From contig NZ_CP018906.1 in the NCBI RefSeq assembly GCF_000785105.2, positions 1,550,001-1,614,000 of the forward strand: a DNA stretch of 64,000 nucleotides. The letters are read 5' to 3'. A program made the position numbers and the translations under genes. Under the pieces are notes generated by a model, which did no database searches, was not told where the DNA came from, and saw only the letters and a program-made list of their open reading frames with translations. Shown here in pieces: positions 23,423 through 34,201 of the stretch (position 1 is its first letter; each line of letters begins with the position of its first letter). The DNA is from Lentilactobacillus curieae (GTDB taxonomy: Bacteria > Bacillota > Bacilli > Lactobacillales > Lactobacillaceae).

Positions 23423-24391
23423 TTGAGAAAGACAATTGTTTATGTTTTAATTTCCACATTAATGTTTAGTTCTATGGAAATTGCTTTGAAGAGTGTTACC
23501 AATTTATTTACCCCGATTCAGTTGAATCTGATTCGCTTTTGTATCGGTGGAATAGTTTTGCTACCGCTTGCTAACAGTCATTTGAAAAGGGCTGGCGAAA
23601 AATTGACTGTGAAGGACTGGTTGATTTTTGCCTTGACTGGATTTCTGTGCATTGTGGTAAGTATGACTTTATACCAACTAGCAATTGTGTATGGTCAAGC
23701 AGCTAGTGTTGCTGTCCTATTCAGTTGTAATCCGGTATTTGCTCTGGTTTTCGCCTTTTTAATTCTTCACGAAAGGTTAAACCGAGCTTCGATTTTGTCC
23801 TTGATTATTTCTGTGATCGGACTTCTTGTGATTGTTAATCCAGCTAATTTGACTAGTCCAGTTTCAACAATCCTAGCAATTTTATCCGCCGTATTTTTCG
23901 GACTCTACAGTATTATTTCTCGTGGTGGTTCCATCATGGAAGGTTTCGATGGAATAACTATGACTGCTTACACATTCATTGCTGGTACTGTCGAACTATT
24001 TATTGTGGTTTTATTGACCCATATTCCAGCGGTTGCTAGTTGGATGAAATCAGTTCCGTCACTAAAGATGTTTGCAAATACACCAATCTTATCAAACCTT
24101 AATCTGTCTCATTTTTGGATTCTGTTTTTCATAGGTGTTTGTGTTACCGGTGGGGGATTTGCGTTTTACTTCTTAGCTATGGAAGCAGGTGGGGTTTCAA
24201 TTGCCTCACTCGTATTCTTTATCAAACCAGCCCTGGCACCAATTCTGGCCATGATTTTGATTCATGAACATATCACTGTTAACATGGTTATTGGAATCAT
24301 CATTATCTTGATTGGTTCTGTTATCACCTTTATTGGTAACTTGAATCAGGATAAAGAGTTGAAAAATAACGAGAAATTACGTAATTCGTAA
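23423..24391 (+). CDS. EamA/DMT-family transporter
   Basis: A 322-aa protein made of two EamA repeats (about residues 5-140 and 150-305) with ten predicted helices, for example VAVLFSCNPVFALVFAFLIL at the end of repeat one and FFIKPALAPILAMILIHE in repeat two. These carriers move amino acids or metabolites, and the substrate is unknown. TTG start with AGGAG 8 nt upstream. It starts 15 bp after the AEC transporter, so they are likely co-transcribed. Confidence 0.82.
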   Translation: MRKTIVYVLISTLMFSSMEIALKSVTNLFTPIQLNLIRFCIGGIVLLPLANSHLKRAGEKLTVKDWLIFALTGFLCIVVSMTLYQLAIVYGQAASVAVLFSCNPVFALVFAFLILHERLNRASILSLIISVIGLLVIVNPANLTSPVSTILAILSAVFFGLYSIISRGGSIMEGFDGITMTAYTFIAGTVELFIVVLLTHIPAVASWMKSVPSLKMFANTPILSNLNLSHFWILFFIGVCVTGGGFAFYFLAMEAGGVSIASLVFFIKPALAPILAMILIHEHITVNMVIGIIIILIGSVITFIGNLNQDKELKNNEKLRNS

Positions 24392-24409
24392 TTAAGGGGA
24401 GTGCTTTAA

Positions 24410-25081
24410 ATGGCAAAACTCGTAGTGATGAGACATGGGCAAAGCGAAGCTAACCGTGATAATGTTTTTACTGGCTGGAGTGATGTTCCACTAACCGAAC
24501 TAGGCTATGAACAAGCACATGAAGCTGGTAAAAAGATTGCGAAATTAAGCATTCCGTTTGCTGATGTCCACACTTCATTTCTAAAACGAGCCATTGTCAC
24601 TGCCAACATAATTTTGGATGAAATCGATCAGAATTATGTTCCGATTCATAAAACTTGGCGACTCAATGAGCGCCACTATGGAGCCTTGCGTGGCCGAAAT
24701 AAGGATGAGGTAAAAGCAGAGGTTGGTGAACAGCAATTAAAGATTTGGCGGAGAAGTTTTGATGTTGTGCCGCCTAAATTAACGAAAGCTGATGAAGAAC
24801 CTAGATACTCTAAGATTGGGGTTCAAGTTCCCAGAGCCGAAAGTTTGGAAATGATTTGGAATCGTTCGCTTCCATATTGGGTGGATCAAGTTGCACCAAA
24901 ACTGCTAGCTGGTAAAAATCAGTTGATTGTTGCCCATGGTAGTACACTGAGAGGTTTGATCAAGTATCTAGATCACATTTCAGACGAAAACATTACCAAT
25001 GTTGAAGTTCCCAATGGGCTGCCAATCATTTATGATTTTGATGATAAACTACACGTTATTTCAAAAGAGATTAGTAAGTAA
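24410..25081 (+). CDS. gpmA: Phosphoglycerate mutase, 2,3-BPG-dependent type
   Basis: A 223-aa enzyme converting 3- and 2-phosphoglycerate in glycolysis. [20 protein letters not shown] holds the catalytic phospho-histidine, [12 protein letters not shown] the active-site arginine and glutamate, and [10 protein letters not shown] the second histidine. The length is slightly short for GpmA (about 228-230), so it may be a paralogue rather than the main glycolytic enzyme. It lies 18 bp after the EamA gene. Confidence 0.87.
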   Translation: MAKLVVMRHGQSEANRDNVFTGWSDVPLTELGYEQAHEAGKKIAKLSIPFADVHTSFLKRAIVTANIILDEIDQNYVPIHKTWRLNERHYGALRGRNKDEVKAEVGEQQLKIWRRSFDVVPPKLTKADEEPRYSKIGVQVPRAESLEMIWNRSLPYWVDQVAPKLLAGKNQLIVAHGSTLRGLIKYLDHISDENITNVEVPNGLPIIYDFDDKLHVISKEISK

Positions 25082-25122
25082 AAAATAGGGACCAGGATGA
25101 TATCATCCTGGTCCCTATTTTT
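25082..25122. terminator. Bidirectional terminator between gpmA and pepC
   Basis: AAAAATAGGGACCAGGATGA pairs with its reverse complement in TCATCCTGGTCCCTATTTTT. Confidence 0.9.
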
Positions 25123-25128
25123 AGTAGT

Positions 25129-26463
25129 TTATGCCAAAGCACCCATTGGATCCCATGGATTCAATACGGTTGGTTCTTGTGCTTGAGCTTTAAGTTGTTC
25201 TTCAGATAGGTACTTTTTGTTGATTACGAATTGATAAACGAATTCATCCATCCATTCATCACTCATTACAAAGTATCCTTTATGGCCAGGTTTTTCACCC
25301 CAGCTGTTTTCAACTTTCCACTTAGTTGGTTTGCCATCCACTAAGTCAACTCCAGTGATTACCATGGCGTGAGTCATCAAACTTTCACCATAGTCTAAGC
25401 GTTCTGCCTTTGAAAGTGAAAGGTCAGTGCTAAACAATTCGTCAGGGGCATATAGACGAGTATCCATAATTCCCTTCTTTGAGTTTGAACTTTGACCAAC
25501 ATCACTACCGAACCAAACAGTCTCGCCACTTTCTAGTTGCTTGATTGCTAGATCCTTTAGGGTGTCCATTTCAAGGTTTAAATGCTTAACTTGACGGCCG
25601 CCTTCAACGTTACCCAACATTTCAATTGTGTAAGTTTTGTCATAAGGCTTGTCATCAGTAGGTGAGTTGATCAATGATACGTAGTCATCAAGGTTGATAC
25701 CAACGTATTTTTTGAAGAAATCTTGTGGAGTAAGGTTTCTGTCGATGTGATAGTTCTTGTCTTTGTCACGGTATTCAAAGTCAAAGTGATCTACAGGTTC
25801 GCCTAAACTGTATGAAAGCATCTTGTAGATTTCATTGAGCATTTTATCCTTTGTTTGGCTTAATTCTTCATCAGATGCTTTGTTAGCAACTAATTCTCGA
25901 AGAATCACGGCATCATGACGGAGCTTTAGGTTCAAGAACTTATTAAGTTCGCGTGATGCTGAACTACTGAAGGTTTCAGGCATTACTGACTTAGGCACGA
26001 TACCGTACTTTTCAATTAATGCGCAAAGCATATCCCATTGTCCACCGTCTTGTTGCGGTGTGGTCATTAGCCATGAAACCTTGCGGGAATCCAATGGCTG
26101 GTCAGCAGTCCGAATAACGTTCTCCAAGAAGTAATTTGATTTTTCAAACTTATCCCAAAAGTTTGTGTAGTTTTGGGAAAGTTCAAAGTCATCTTCAACT
26201 TTGAATCCGTTCATTAAACGAACCCGCATTGTGTTTAGGGCTGCAAACATCCAGCACCGACCACTTTGCTTTTGGTCAGCAACCTTTCCGGTGGATAAAT
26301 CAATTGAAAATACTGGTTCCATAGCACTGTCTGACTTAAAGTCTGAACTAGTGTTAAGAATTCCTTGGTGAGTTACTGCTCGTCTGATAACTGATGAAAC
26401 CTTGTCGTCATCAAGATTTTTTTGATAACGTTTGATTTGGTCAGTCTTAATATCTGATGTCAA
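25129..26463 (-). CDS. pepC: Aminopeptidase C (C1B, bleomycin hydrolase family)
   Basis: A 444-aa cytoplasmic thiol aminopeptidase that trims N-terminal residues from peptides in lactic acid bacteria. The catalytic Cys is in KQSGRCWMFAALN, His in LMTHAMVITGV and Asn in KVENSWGEKPGHKGY. The length equals that of typical PepC, and the C-terminal tail ends after NPWDPMGALA. It is preceded by a 185-bp gap with no recognised element except an AAGGAG site. Confidence 0.93.
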   Translation of the reverse strand: MTSDIKTDQIKRYQKNLDDDKVSSVIRRAVTHQGILNTSSDFKSDSAMEPVFSIDLSTGKVADQKQSGRCWMFAALNTMRVRLMNGFKVEDDFELSQNYTNFWDKFEKSNYFLENVIRTADQPLDSRKVSWLMTTPQQDGGQWDMLCALIEKYGIVPKSVMPETFSSSASRELNKFLNLKLRHDAVILRELVANKASDEELSQTKDKMLNEIYKMLSYSLGEPVDHFDFEYRDKDKNYHIDRNLTPQDFFKKYVGINLDDYVSLINSPTDDKPYDKTYTIEMLGNVEGGRQVKHLNLEMDTLKDLAIKQLESGETVWFGSDVGQSSNSKKGIMDTRLYAPDELFSTDLSLSKAERLDYGESLMTHAMVITGVDLVDGKPTKWKVENSWGEKPGHKGYFVMSDEWMDEFVYQFVINKKYLSEEQLKAQAQEPTVLNPWDPMGALA

Positions 26464-26648
26464 AACATATCACACTCCTTAATGATTTATTATTTTACTC
26501 TCATTTTCGCTGAAAAAACAGAGTCACATCTGCAAATATGAGATTTCGTCGTGAGAAAAAATTGGGAAAATAAATCCACCCAGTAACTTCGCAACCTAGT
26601 GAAAGGAAACGAGCTACTGAATGGATTCTGTTAGTTATTGGGAGGTGA

Positions 26649-27329
26649 TTAGCGGGCTTTAAGAATTTGTGGACCACCTTCTCGGCCGACAATAACTGTA
26701 TTTACTAAGTCCAGGAACAACCCATGTTCAACAATCCCAGTCATTGAGTCTAAGTCCTTTGCGAGTTCTTGAGGTTCTGAGATGTGGCCCATATGCAGAT
26801 CAATCACAAAATTGTCTGAATCTGTAAGCACGTGTTTCCCATTAGCCATTCTAAATTCAGGGTGGTACCCCTTAGCTTCAAGCCGTTTAAACAATTGCTT
26901 GCTACCATAAGGGATAACTTCAAGTGGGAGAGGGAATGATCCCAATTCATCAGCCATCTTGCTCTCGTCGACAATCCACATATTTTTGTTTGAATTAATG
27001 GCGACAATCTTTTCCCAAAGGTGAGCGGCGCCGCCACCCTTGATTCCTTGGAAGTTTTTATCGATTTGGTCAGCTCCGTCAATAGTTAGATCAATGTGGT
27101 CAACTTCGTCAACATCTTTAATTTCAATTCCTAGTGCAGTTGCTTGTTCAGCAGTTCGCTTCGATGTTGAAACCCCAACAATGTTGATTCCTTGTTTTTT
27201 TACTTTTTCACCTAAGGCATCGACCATGTATTTAACGGTTGAACCAGTTCCTAAGCCGACCGTCATTCCATCTTCAATGAAGTCGACTGCAGCCTTACCT
27301 ACTAATTGTTTTAATTCATCTTGAGTCAT
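26649..27329 (-). CDS. rpiA: Ribose-5-phosphate isomerase A
   Basis: A 226-aa enzyme interconverting ribose-5-phosphate and ribulose-5-phosphate. [17 protein letters not shown] (phosphate-binding loop), [19 protein letters not shown] (catalytic Asp and Lys region) and the closing [13 protein letters not shown] are RpiA signatures. Single gene with GGGGAAAT before the ATG. Confidence 0.94.
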   Translation of the reverse strand: MTQDELKQLVGKAAVDFIEDGMTVGLGTGSTVKYMVDALGEKVKKQGINIVGVSTSKRTAEQATALGIEIKDVDEVDHIDLTIDGADQIDKNFQGIKGGGAAHLWEKIVAINSNKNMWIVDESKMADELGSFPLPLEVIPYGSKQLFKRLEAKGYHPEFRMANGKHVLTDSDNFVIDLHMGHISEPQELAKDLDSMTGIVEHGLFLDLVNTVIVGREGGPQILKAR

Positions 27330-27465
27330 TAATATTTCCCCTTTAATTATTGGAAGTTTAATGTTTTACCAAATCACATTTTGCAGGTATTTTTTGCTTT
27401 TGTCAATCTATTAAATCAAAAACATCTAGTTTATACTTGAAAAAAAGACTGAAAGAGGTACTAAC

Positions 27466-28005
27466 ATGACTAGAGGATTTGAAATTGTTTCAAAGTATCA
27501 AAACGATGGGATCAACGTTCCATATAGAACAACGGAGAATGCTGCAGGCTATGACTTTGAAAGTGCAACTGATTTCACATTACCTTCAATTTGGAAGTTG
27601 AATTTTTTGAAGGTCTTGTGGGCATTGCACCATGAAGAAAATCCAACTAATGAGGATTTCGATAATGCGAAAGCTGTTTTAAAACCATATCTAGTACCAA
27701 CTGGAATTAAGTCCTATATGAATCCAGATGAGGTTTTAATTATTGCCAATCGTTCCAGTAACCCCTTAAAACATGGTTTGATTTTGCCAAATGGTATTGG
27801 GGTGATCGATGCAGATTATTACAATAACGACAGCAATGAGGGCGAAATTTTTGTTCAGTTAATAAACTTTTCACTCAAAGATGTCGTAATTAAAAAGGGA
27901 CAGAGAATCGCTCAGGGAATCTTTATGCCATATTTGCTCGCTGACCAAGACGGTTTAACTACCAAGTCAACGAGAACCGGCGGTTTTGGTTCATCAGATA
28001 AGTAG
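27466..28005 (+). CDS. dut: dUTP diphosphatase
   Basis: A 179-aa trimeric-type dUTPase that removes dUTP and supplies dUMP. Motifs in order: AGYDFES (I), NRSSNPLKHG (II), NGIGVIDADYYNND (III), KKGQRIAQGIF (IV) and the C-terminal STRTGGFGSS (V). A roughly 40-residue insertion between motifs I and II makes it longer than the 150-aa standard form, as is usual in lactobacilli. It ends 95 bp before radA. Confidence 0.9.
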   Translation: MTRGFEIVSKYQNDGINVPYRTTENAAGYDFESATDFTLPSIWKLNFLKVLWALHHEENPTNEDFDNAKAVLKPYLVPTGIKSYMNPDEVLIIANRSSNPLKHGLILPNGIGVIDADYYNNDSNEGEIFVQLINFSLKDVVIKKGQRIAQGIFMPYLLADQDGLTTKSTRTGGFGSSDK

Positions 28006-28100
28006 TGTTTAAGAAGCATTAAAAGAATCCTGATTTGTGCAAATATTGGGGCGCGCAATGCTACAATAGTATTCACTAATAAATTCGAGGAGTAAGTTAA

Positions 28101-29471
28101 TTGGCAAAAGTAAAAACTCAGTTCGTCTGCCAAAATTGCGGATACATTTCCCCCAGATATTTGGGTCGTTGCCCAAATTGTAACGAGTGGAACACATTAG
28201 TTGAAGAGACTGTGGCGGCTAAACCCACTGCAAGTGCAAAAGCAAGTGTCTCAGGTGGAATCCATAATAATCGCCCAGAGTCTATCAACCAGGTTACATT
28301 TAAAGAAGAGTCAAGATCTGATACCGGATTGACCGAATTAAATCGGGTCCTTGGTGGTGGGGTAGTTCCAGGTTCACTAGTATTGATTGGTGGGGATCCA
28401 GGAATTGGAAAGTCCACACTTTTGTTACAGGTATCTGGAAACTTAGCAAACCATTCCAAGGTTTTGTATGTTTCAGGTGAAGAGAGTGCCAGTCAGATTA
28501 AAATGCGGGCTGATAGATTGGGCGTTAATGGGGATGATCTATACGTCTACCCCGAGACCGATATGAATGTTATCAAGTCGGCTATCAACGATGTTAGTCC
28601 CGATGTTGTTGTTGTGGACTCTGTGCAAACAATGCAGATTCCAGAATTACAATCTGCAACAGGATCTGTTGCCCAGATTAGAGAAGTGACTGCGGATTTG
28701 ATGAGCATCGCTAAGGGTCAAGGAATCACGGTGTTTGTAGTTGGGCATGTGACTAAGGGTGGTGCAATTGCAGGCCCTAAAATTTTGGAGCACATGGTCG
28801 ATACAGTTCTGTACTTCGAAGGTGACTTACATCACTCTTACCGAATTTTGCGGGCGGTTAAAAACCGATTTGGGTCTACAAATGAATTAGGCGTGTTCGA
28901 AATGAGGGAAGATGGTTTAGCCGAGGTTAGTAATCCATCAGAGATTTTCCTAGAAGAACGGTTGAAAGATGCTACCGGTTCTGCCATTGTTGTTTCAATG
29001 GAAGGAACCAGACCAATCTTAGTGGAAATTCAGGCACTAGTTACCTCCTCAGTTTTCGGGAACGCTCAAAGAACCGCTACGGGACTGGATAGAAATCGAG
29101 TGTCACTAATCATGGCTGTGCTAGAGAAGCGGGCTGGTTTGATGCTCCAAAACCAAGATGCTTATTTGAAAGCAGCCGGTGGGGTTAAGCTTGATGAACC
29201 GGCAATTGATTTGGCAATTGCAGTAAGCATTGCTTCATCGTATAAGAACAAGGGAACCAACCCGACAGAGTGTTTTGTTGGGGAACTTGGACTTACTGGC
29301 GAGGTTAGACGGGTTACTAGAATTGAGCAGAGGGTTCAAGAAGCTCAAAAATTAGGGTTTACTAGAATCATTGTTCCGTCTAACAATTTAGCAGGTTGGA
29401 CAGCCCCTGAAGGAATCGAAGTTGTGGGAGTCAAAACTCTTGCCCAAGCTTTGAAGGTTGCGTTAGGCTAA
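28101..29471 (+). CDS. radA: DNA repair protein RadA
   Basis: A 456-aa RecA-like helicase for recombination intermediates. It has an N-terminal C4 zinc finger (CQNCGYI and CPNCNEW), Walker [11 protein letters not shown], the RadA-specific KNRFGSTNE motif, and a Lon-like C-terminal domain. TTG start with GAGGAGTAAG upstream. It is followed after 24 bp by a PIN-TRAM gene, the usual order in Bacilli. Confidence 0.95.
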   Translation: MAKVKTQFVCQNCGYISPRYLGRCPNCNEWNTLVEETVAAKPTASAKASVSGGIHNNRPESINQVTFKEESRSDTGLTELNRVLGGGVVPGSLVLIGGDPGIGKSTLLLQVSGNLANHSKVLYVSGEESASQIKMRADRLGVNGDDLYVYPETDMNVIKSAINDVSPDVVVVDSVQTMQIPELQSATGSVAQIREVTADLMSIAKGQGITVFVVGHVTKGGAIAGPKILEHMVDTVLYFEGDLHHSYRILRAVKNRFGSTNELGVFEMREDGLAEVSNPSEIFLEERLKDATGSAIVVSMEGTRPILVEIQALVTSSVFGNAQRTATGLDRNRVSLIMAVLEKRAGLMLQNQDAYLKAAGGVKLDEPAIDLAIAVSIASSYKNKGTNPTECFVGELGLTGEVRRVTRIEQRVQEAQKLGFTRIIVPSNNLAGWTAPEGIEVVGVKTLAQALKVALG

Positions 29472-29495
29472 AATAATGGAGGGAGGTGAAATAGT

Positions 29496-30617
29496 TTGAG
29501 AAAAAGAATTGTTCAATTGATATTTACAGTAGCTGGGGCTGCTTTAGGAGCTAGTTATTTTCCGCTTCTCTGGTTACTATTTCAAATTCGCTACGGAACG
29601 TTGTTAAATAACACGATTACAAACGCAATTTTTGGAGCAATTATTTTTTATTTATTGTCGTTGGTATTTGGCAAGGCCGTGCTGAGAATTATTGATCGCA
29701 TCGAAAAGGAATTAACAAGTAATAGTCCAGTACAGTTACTGTTTGCTTCTTTGGGATTGATTTTGGGATTGGTGGTTGCAATTCTGGTATCCACGGTATT
29801 CTTCAGGGCTCACACTGTGTTTATTAATACAATGATTCCAGTGTTGTTGATGGTCGTGCTTGGGTACTTTGGATTTAGAATTGGTAGCACTCAATCTGAT
29901 AGATTTAGAAAAATGTTTACCAAAAATCGGAGTAAGGATAGCGGTAAGCACGAAGAGGATATTATTGATAAGCCACTCGATGATAACTATCATCACTACA
30001 AGATTTTGGATACTAACATCCTAATTGACGGTAGGATTTATGATATTGTCAAAACTGGATTTATCGAAGGAACCTTGCTAGTTCCAAAATTTGTTCTGTA
30101 TGAGCTTCAATACATTGCTGACTCAAGCGATAGTGTTAAACGTGTTCGAGGCCGTCGTGGACTTGACATTTTAAATAAACTTCAAAACGAGGATTTGATT
30201 CCAATCGAGATTTCTGATCGGGATTATGAAGACATTTCTGAAGTGGATACAAAATTGATTCAGTTAGCAAAAGACGTGAATGGGGTCATTATTACCAATG
30301 ATTACAATCTGAATAAAGTTATTCAGTTCCAAAACGTCGATGTCTTTAATATTAATGCTTTATCGACGGCATTAAGGCAAAAGATTTTGCCAGGACAAAA
30401 ACTGAACGTGATGGTCGTGAAAAACGGTACGGAACGACAACAAGGAGTTGCTTACCTTGATGATGGGACGATGGTCGTTGTTGAAGATGGTCGTTACTAT
30501 CTCAATAAACATATTGATGTTGTGGTTACCAGTGCAATTCAAACTGATGCTGGTAGGATGATTTTTGCTAACCCAGAGCATTCAACCAAAAAGATCAATC
30601 ACAGTGATAAAGAATAA
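29496..30617 (+). CDS. yacL: PIN/TRAM-domain membrane protein, YacL type
   Basis: A 373-aa protein with four N-terminal transmembrane helices (to about residue 135), a PIN domain with acidic metal-binding residues (KILDTNILIDGRIYDI and ITNDYNLNKV), and a C-terminal TRAM domain (GTERQQGVAYLDDGTMVVVE). PIN domains are usually RNases; the target here is not known. TTG start. It lies between radA and gltX as in many Firmicutes. Confidence 0.88.
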   Translation: MRKRIVQLIFTVAGAALGASYFPLLWLLFQIRYGTLLNNTITNAIFGAIIFYLLSLVFGKAVLRIIDRIEKELTSNSPVQLLFASLGLILGLVVAILVSTVFFRAHTVFINTMIPVLLMVVLGYFGFRIGSTQSDRFRKMFTKNRSKDSGKHEEDIIDKPLDDNYHHYKILDTNILIDGRIYDIVKTGFIEGTLLVPKFVLYELQYIADSSDSVKRVRGRRGLDILNKLQNEDLIPIEISDRDYEDISEVDTKLIQLAKDVNGVIITNDYNLNKVIQFQNVDVFNINALSTALRQKILPGQKLNVMVVKNGTERQQGVAYLDDGTMVVVEDGRYYLNKHIDVVVTSAIQTDAGRMIFANPEHSTKKINHSDKE

Positions 30618-30639
30618 ACAAAATAGTTAATTGAAAATG

Positions 30640-30666
30640 AAGGGCTTACGCCCTTTATTTTTTTGG
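30640..30666 (+). terminator. Terminator after the yacL-type gene
   Basis: AAGGGC-TTAC-GCCCTT followed by TATTTTTTT. Confidence 0.8.
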
Positions 30667-30727
30667 GTGTTCATTGTACACTAAAAACACTGACAAAAAT
30701 TAGAATCTTAGAAAGAGGCGTTATAAA

Positions 30728-32218
30728 TTGGCAAACGACGCAATTCGAGTTCGTTATGCTCCAAGTCCAACTGGTCATTTACACATTGGAAATGCCAGAA
30801 CTGCAATTTTCAACTATCTTTTTGCCCGTCATAACAAGGGTAAGTTCATTATCAGAATCGAAGATACTGATACCAAGAGAAACGTGGCGGATGGTGAAAA
30901 GAGTCAGCTGGAAAACCTTCAATGGTTAGGTTTGGATTGGGACGAAGGCCCTGACAAACCCGGTGACGTTGGCCCATACCGTCAATCAGAACGACAAGAT
31001 ATCTACCAACCACTCATCCAACAATTATTGGATGAAGGCAAGGCTTACGAATCTTACCGAACTGAAGACGAATTGGAAGCCGATCGTGAGGCACAAAAAG
31101 CTCGCGGAGAAATGCCTCATTACGAGTACGAATATGCTGGTATGACCGATGAAGAAAAAGCCAAAGCAATTGATGATGCCAAGGCTAAGGGATTAAAACC
31201 AGTTATTAGATTCAGAGTTCCAAAGAATCATGATTACGCATGGGATGATATTGTTAAGGGAAACGTTTCCTTTAACTCAGATACTATTGGTGGGGATTTT
31301 GTTATCGCTAAGCGTGACGGAATGCCAACCTACAACTTCGCCGTTGTTGTTGATGATCATTTGATGAAAATCAGTCACGTTTTCCGTGGTGATGACCATG
31401 TTGCGAACACACCAAAGCAATTGATGATTTATGAAGCATTTGGTTGGGAAGCACCTAAGTTTGGTCATATGAGTTTAATTATCAGTGCTGACACTGGTAA
31501 GAAGCTTTCAAAACGTGATGAAACGGTTCTCCAATTTATCGAACAATACAGAAATCTTGGATACCTACCAGAAGCAATGTTCAACTTTATTTTGCTTCTA
31601 GGTTGGTCACCAGTTGGCGAAGATGAAATCTTCTCCAAGAAAGACTTCATCAAGATGTACGATGAAAAACGTTTAAGCAAATCTCCAGCTAAGTTTGATT
31701 CTAAGAAGCTTGAATGGATCAATAATCAATATGTTAAATCATCTGACGAAGATGTCGTTATGGATTTAGCTTTGAAGCAATTGATTGCTGCTGATAATTT
31801 GCCTAAGGATCCTGATGAAAAGACTCTGGAATGGGCTCGTAAGTTAATTAATGTTTACAAACAACAAATGAGTTACATGGCGCAAATCAACGAAATGGCT
31901 GATGTGTTCTTCAACGAACCTGACAAGGTTGAAGGTGAAGCACTTGAAGAAATTTCAAATGATGACGCAAAAGTTGTCTTGAAAGCCTTCAAGGAAAAGA
32001 TGACCGAAATGGAAATCTTTGATAAGGTTCAAATTTTAGCTTCAATCAAGGCCATTCAAAAGGAAACTGGGATTAAAGGTCGTAAATTGTGGATGCCAAT
32101 CAGAATTGCGGTTACTCACGAAATGCATGGCCCAGAATTACCTGAATCAATTGAATTAATTGGTCGTAAGACTGCAATTAAGCATGTTGATGAAGTATTA
32201 TCCCAACTTAATATTTAA
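30728..32218 (+). CDS. gltX: Glutamyl-tRNA synthetase
   Basis: A 496-aa class I synthetase charging tRNA-Glu, and probably tRNA-Gln where a transamidation route exists. The HIGH-type motif is [11 protein letters not shown], and the KMSKS-type motif is KKLSKRDE at about residue 257. The C-terminal anticodon-binding region is complete. TTG start with AAAGAGG upstream. No T-box leader was found in the 110 bp before it. Confidence 0.96.
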   Translation: MANDAIRVRYAPSPTGHLHIGNARTAIFNYLFARHNKGKFIIRIEDTDTKRNVADGEKSQLENLQWLGLDWDEGPDKPGDVGPYRQSERQDIYQPLIQQLLDEGKAYESYRTEDELEADREAQKARGEMPHYEYEYAGMTDEEKAKAIDDAKAKGLKPVIRFRVPKNHDYAWDDIVKGNVSFNSDTIGGDFVIAKRDGMPTYNFAVVVDDHLMKISHVFRGDDHVANTPKQLMIYEAFGWEAPKFGHMSLIISADTGKKLSKRDETVLQFIEQYRNLGYLPEAMFNFILLLGWSPVGEDEIFSKKDFIKMYDEKRLSKSPAKFDSKKLEWINNQYVKSSDEDVVMDLALKQLIAADNLPKDPDEKTLEWARKLINVYKQQMSYMAQINEMADVFFNEPDKVEGEALEEISNDDAKVVLKAFKEKMTEMEIFDKVQILASIKAIQKETGIKGRKLWMPIRIAVTHEMHGPELPESIELIGRKTAIKHVDEVLSQLNI

Positions 32219-32243
32219 ATATTAATAGAAAAATATTTTTAAC

Positions 32244-32284
32244 AAAATTGGTCTTGTTGATTTTGACAAGACCAATTTTATTTT
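32244..32284 (+). terminator. Terminator after gltX
   Basis: AAAATTGGTCTTGT pairs with ACAAGACCAATTTT, followed by ATTTT. Confidence 0.85.
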
Positions 32285-32372
32285 GGAGATTTTTAAGTTG
32301 TTGGAAATTTAGAAATCATGCGGTATGTATGCTATGATTTCAGTATATAAAAAATGAAAAGAGGACTAGGCT

Positions 32373-33782
32373 ATGCTACAGATTTTTAATACACTAACTC
32401 GCAAAAAAGAAAACTTTGAACCAATTAAGCCAGGCGAGGTAAGTATGTATGTCTGTGGTCCGACGGTCTACAACTATATCCATATTGGAAATGCCAGAAG
32501 TGCCGTGGCTTTTGATACGATTCGGAGATACTTTGAATACCGTGGATACAAGGTTAACTATGTCTCAAACTTCACCGACGTGGATGACAAAATGATTAAC
32601 GCTGCCCGTGATAACCACACTACTGTTCAAGCAATTGCAGATAAGTACATTGAAGCATTTAATGAAGACATGAAAGCATTAAATGTTTCTAAAGACATCG
32701 TGCATCCTAGAGCAACTGAAAATATTAAGGAAATTATTGATTTTGTCCAATCGTTGGAAAAAGAAGGCTATGCCTACAATGTTGATGGCAATGTTTACTA
32801 CCGTGCCCGTAAATTTTCAACTTATGGGGCTTTAGCTCACATTGATGTTGATGAACTTGAAGTGGGCGCTAGCCAACACGTAAACGATGAAGAGCTAGCA
32901 CAAAAAGAAGATCCAATTGATTTTGCTCTTTGGAAGAAATCTAAGGGTGATGAGATTGCGTGGGACTCTCCATGGGGTAAGGGTCGCCCAGGTTGGCATA
33001 TTGAATGCTCGGTAATGTCAACTAAATACCTAGGTGACTCAATTGATATCCATGGTGGTGGAGAGGATTTAGTATTTCCTCACCACGAAAATGAACGTGC
33101 CCAAAGTGAAGCCAAGACACACAAGCAATTCGTTAAGTACTGGATGCATAACGGCTTTGTGACCATTGGTGATGACAATGAAAAGATGAGTAAATCACTC
33201 GGTAACTTCATTACTGTTCATGATTTATTAAAAGAAATTGATGGTTCAGTAGTGCGGTTATTAATGTCAACAACCCACTACCGGCGTCCAATTCAATATA
33301 ATGATGCTAGTGTTCAAGAGGCTCAGAGCAATTTGAAGAAATTGCAGAACGCTTACGAGAATCTTTCATACCGACTGGAAGACGCACAAAGCGGTAATGA
33401 TCCAAAGAGCGATCAAGAGATTCGCCAAATTGTTGCCGAATTCACTGACGCAATGGACGATGATTTTAACGTTCAAAACGGAATCGCGGCAGTATATGAG
33501 CTTGCTAAATTAGCAAATACCTATGCTCAGTCTTCAACCGTTAGGGCAGATACCTTGCAATTGTTTTTAAGTAAGCTGCAAAAGCTATCATTAATTTTTG
33601 GAATTACTTTCCATAAGACTGAGCTTGATGATGACGAAATTTTAGCTTTGATTGACGAGAGAAACCAAGCGAGAAAAGACAAGAACTTTATTCGAAGCGA
33701 TGAAATCCGTGAAGAGTTAAAGCTTAAGGGAGTTGTTCTTGAAGATACTCCCCAAGGAACACGGTACAGAAAGGAAAAATAA
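32373..33782 (+). CDS. cysS: Cysteinyl-tRNA synthetase
   Basis: A 469-aa class I synthetase. [19 protein letters not shown] contains the zinc ligand Cys and the HIGH motif, WHIECS a second zinc-site Cys, [10 protein letters not shown] the other ligands, and EKMSKSLGN the KMSKS loop. It begins a run of closely spaced genes (6 bp to mrnC) that is conserved in Bacilli. Confidence 0.97.
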   Translation: MLQIFNTLTRKKENFEPIKPGEVSMYVCGPTVYNYIHIGNARSAVAFDTIRRYFEYRGYKVNYVSNFTDVDDKMINAARDNHTTVQAIADKYIEAFNEDMKALNVSKDIVHPRATENIKEIIDFVQSLEKEGYAYNVDGNVYYRARKFSTYGALAHIDVDELEVGASQHVNDEELAQKEDPIDFALWKKSKGDEIAWDSPWGKGRPGWHIECSVMSTKYLGDSIDIHGGGEDLVFPHHENERAQSEAKTHKQFVKYWMHNGFVTIGDDNEKMSKSLGNFITVHDLLKEIDGSVVRLLMSTTHYRRPIQYNDASVQEAQSNLKKLQNAYENLSYRLEDAQSGNDPKSDQEIRQIVAEFTDAMDDDFNVQNGIAAVYELAKLANTYAQSSTVRADTLQLFLSKLQKLSLIFGITFHKTELDDDEILALIDERNQARKDKNFIRSDEIREELKLKGVVLEDTPQGTRYRKEK

Positions 33783-33787
33783 ATTTA

Positions 33788-34201
33788 ATGAGTGAAGAAT
33801 ATTCTTCAATTAATGGAATTGCGTTAGCCTACATGGGCGATGCGGCATATGAAGTTTACATTCGCGAACATTTAATTCGTGAGGGCCTAACTAAACCTAA
33901 TCGGTTACACCATGTTGCAACAAACTACGTGTCCGCCAAGGCTCAAGCTGCATTAATCAAATTAATGGAAGACGATAAATTCCTATCCGAAGAGGAATGG
34001 GAATACTTTAAGCGGGGACGTAATTCTAAGAGTTACACTCATGCTAAGAATACTGATGTTGTAACTTATCGAATATCTACCGGATTTGAAGCAATTTATG
34101 GATTCTTATTCTTAAGTAAACAAACCGAACGGATGCAAGAAATTGCTGACTATTGTATTGAACAAGTAGAAAGTGGGCGAATCGAACGTGGCAAAAACTG
34201 A
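33788..34201 (+). CDS. mrnC: Mini-ribonuclease 3
   Basis: A 137-aa RNase III catalytic domain without an RNA-binding domain, which matures 23S rRNA ends. LAYMGDAAYEVYIREHL carries the acidic catalytic pair, and GRNSKSYTHAKNTDVVTYR follows. It lies 6 bp downstream of cysS and overlaps the start of rlmB, the standard Bacilli cluster. Confidence 0.93.
   Translation: MSEEYSSINGIALAYMGDAAYEVYIREHLIREGLTKPNRLHHVATNYVSAKAQAALIKLMEDDKFLSEEEWEYFKRGRNSKSYTHAKNTDVVTYRISTGFEAIYGFLFLSKQTERMQEIADYCIEQVESGRIERGKN

Noticed and set aside
32219-32372. T-box leader before cysS (or gltX)
   Set aside because: No AGGGTGG-type T-box sequence or specifier stem is visible; the only hairpin is the gltX terminator.
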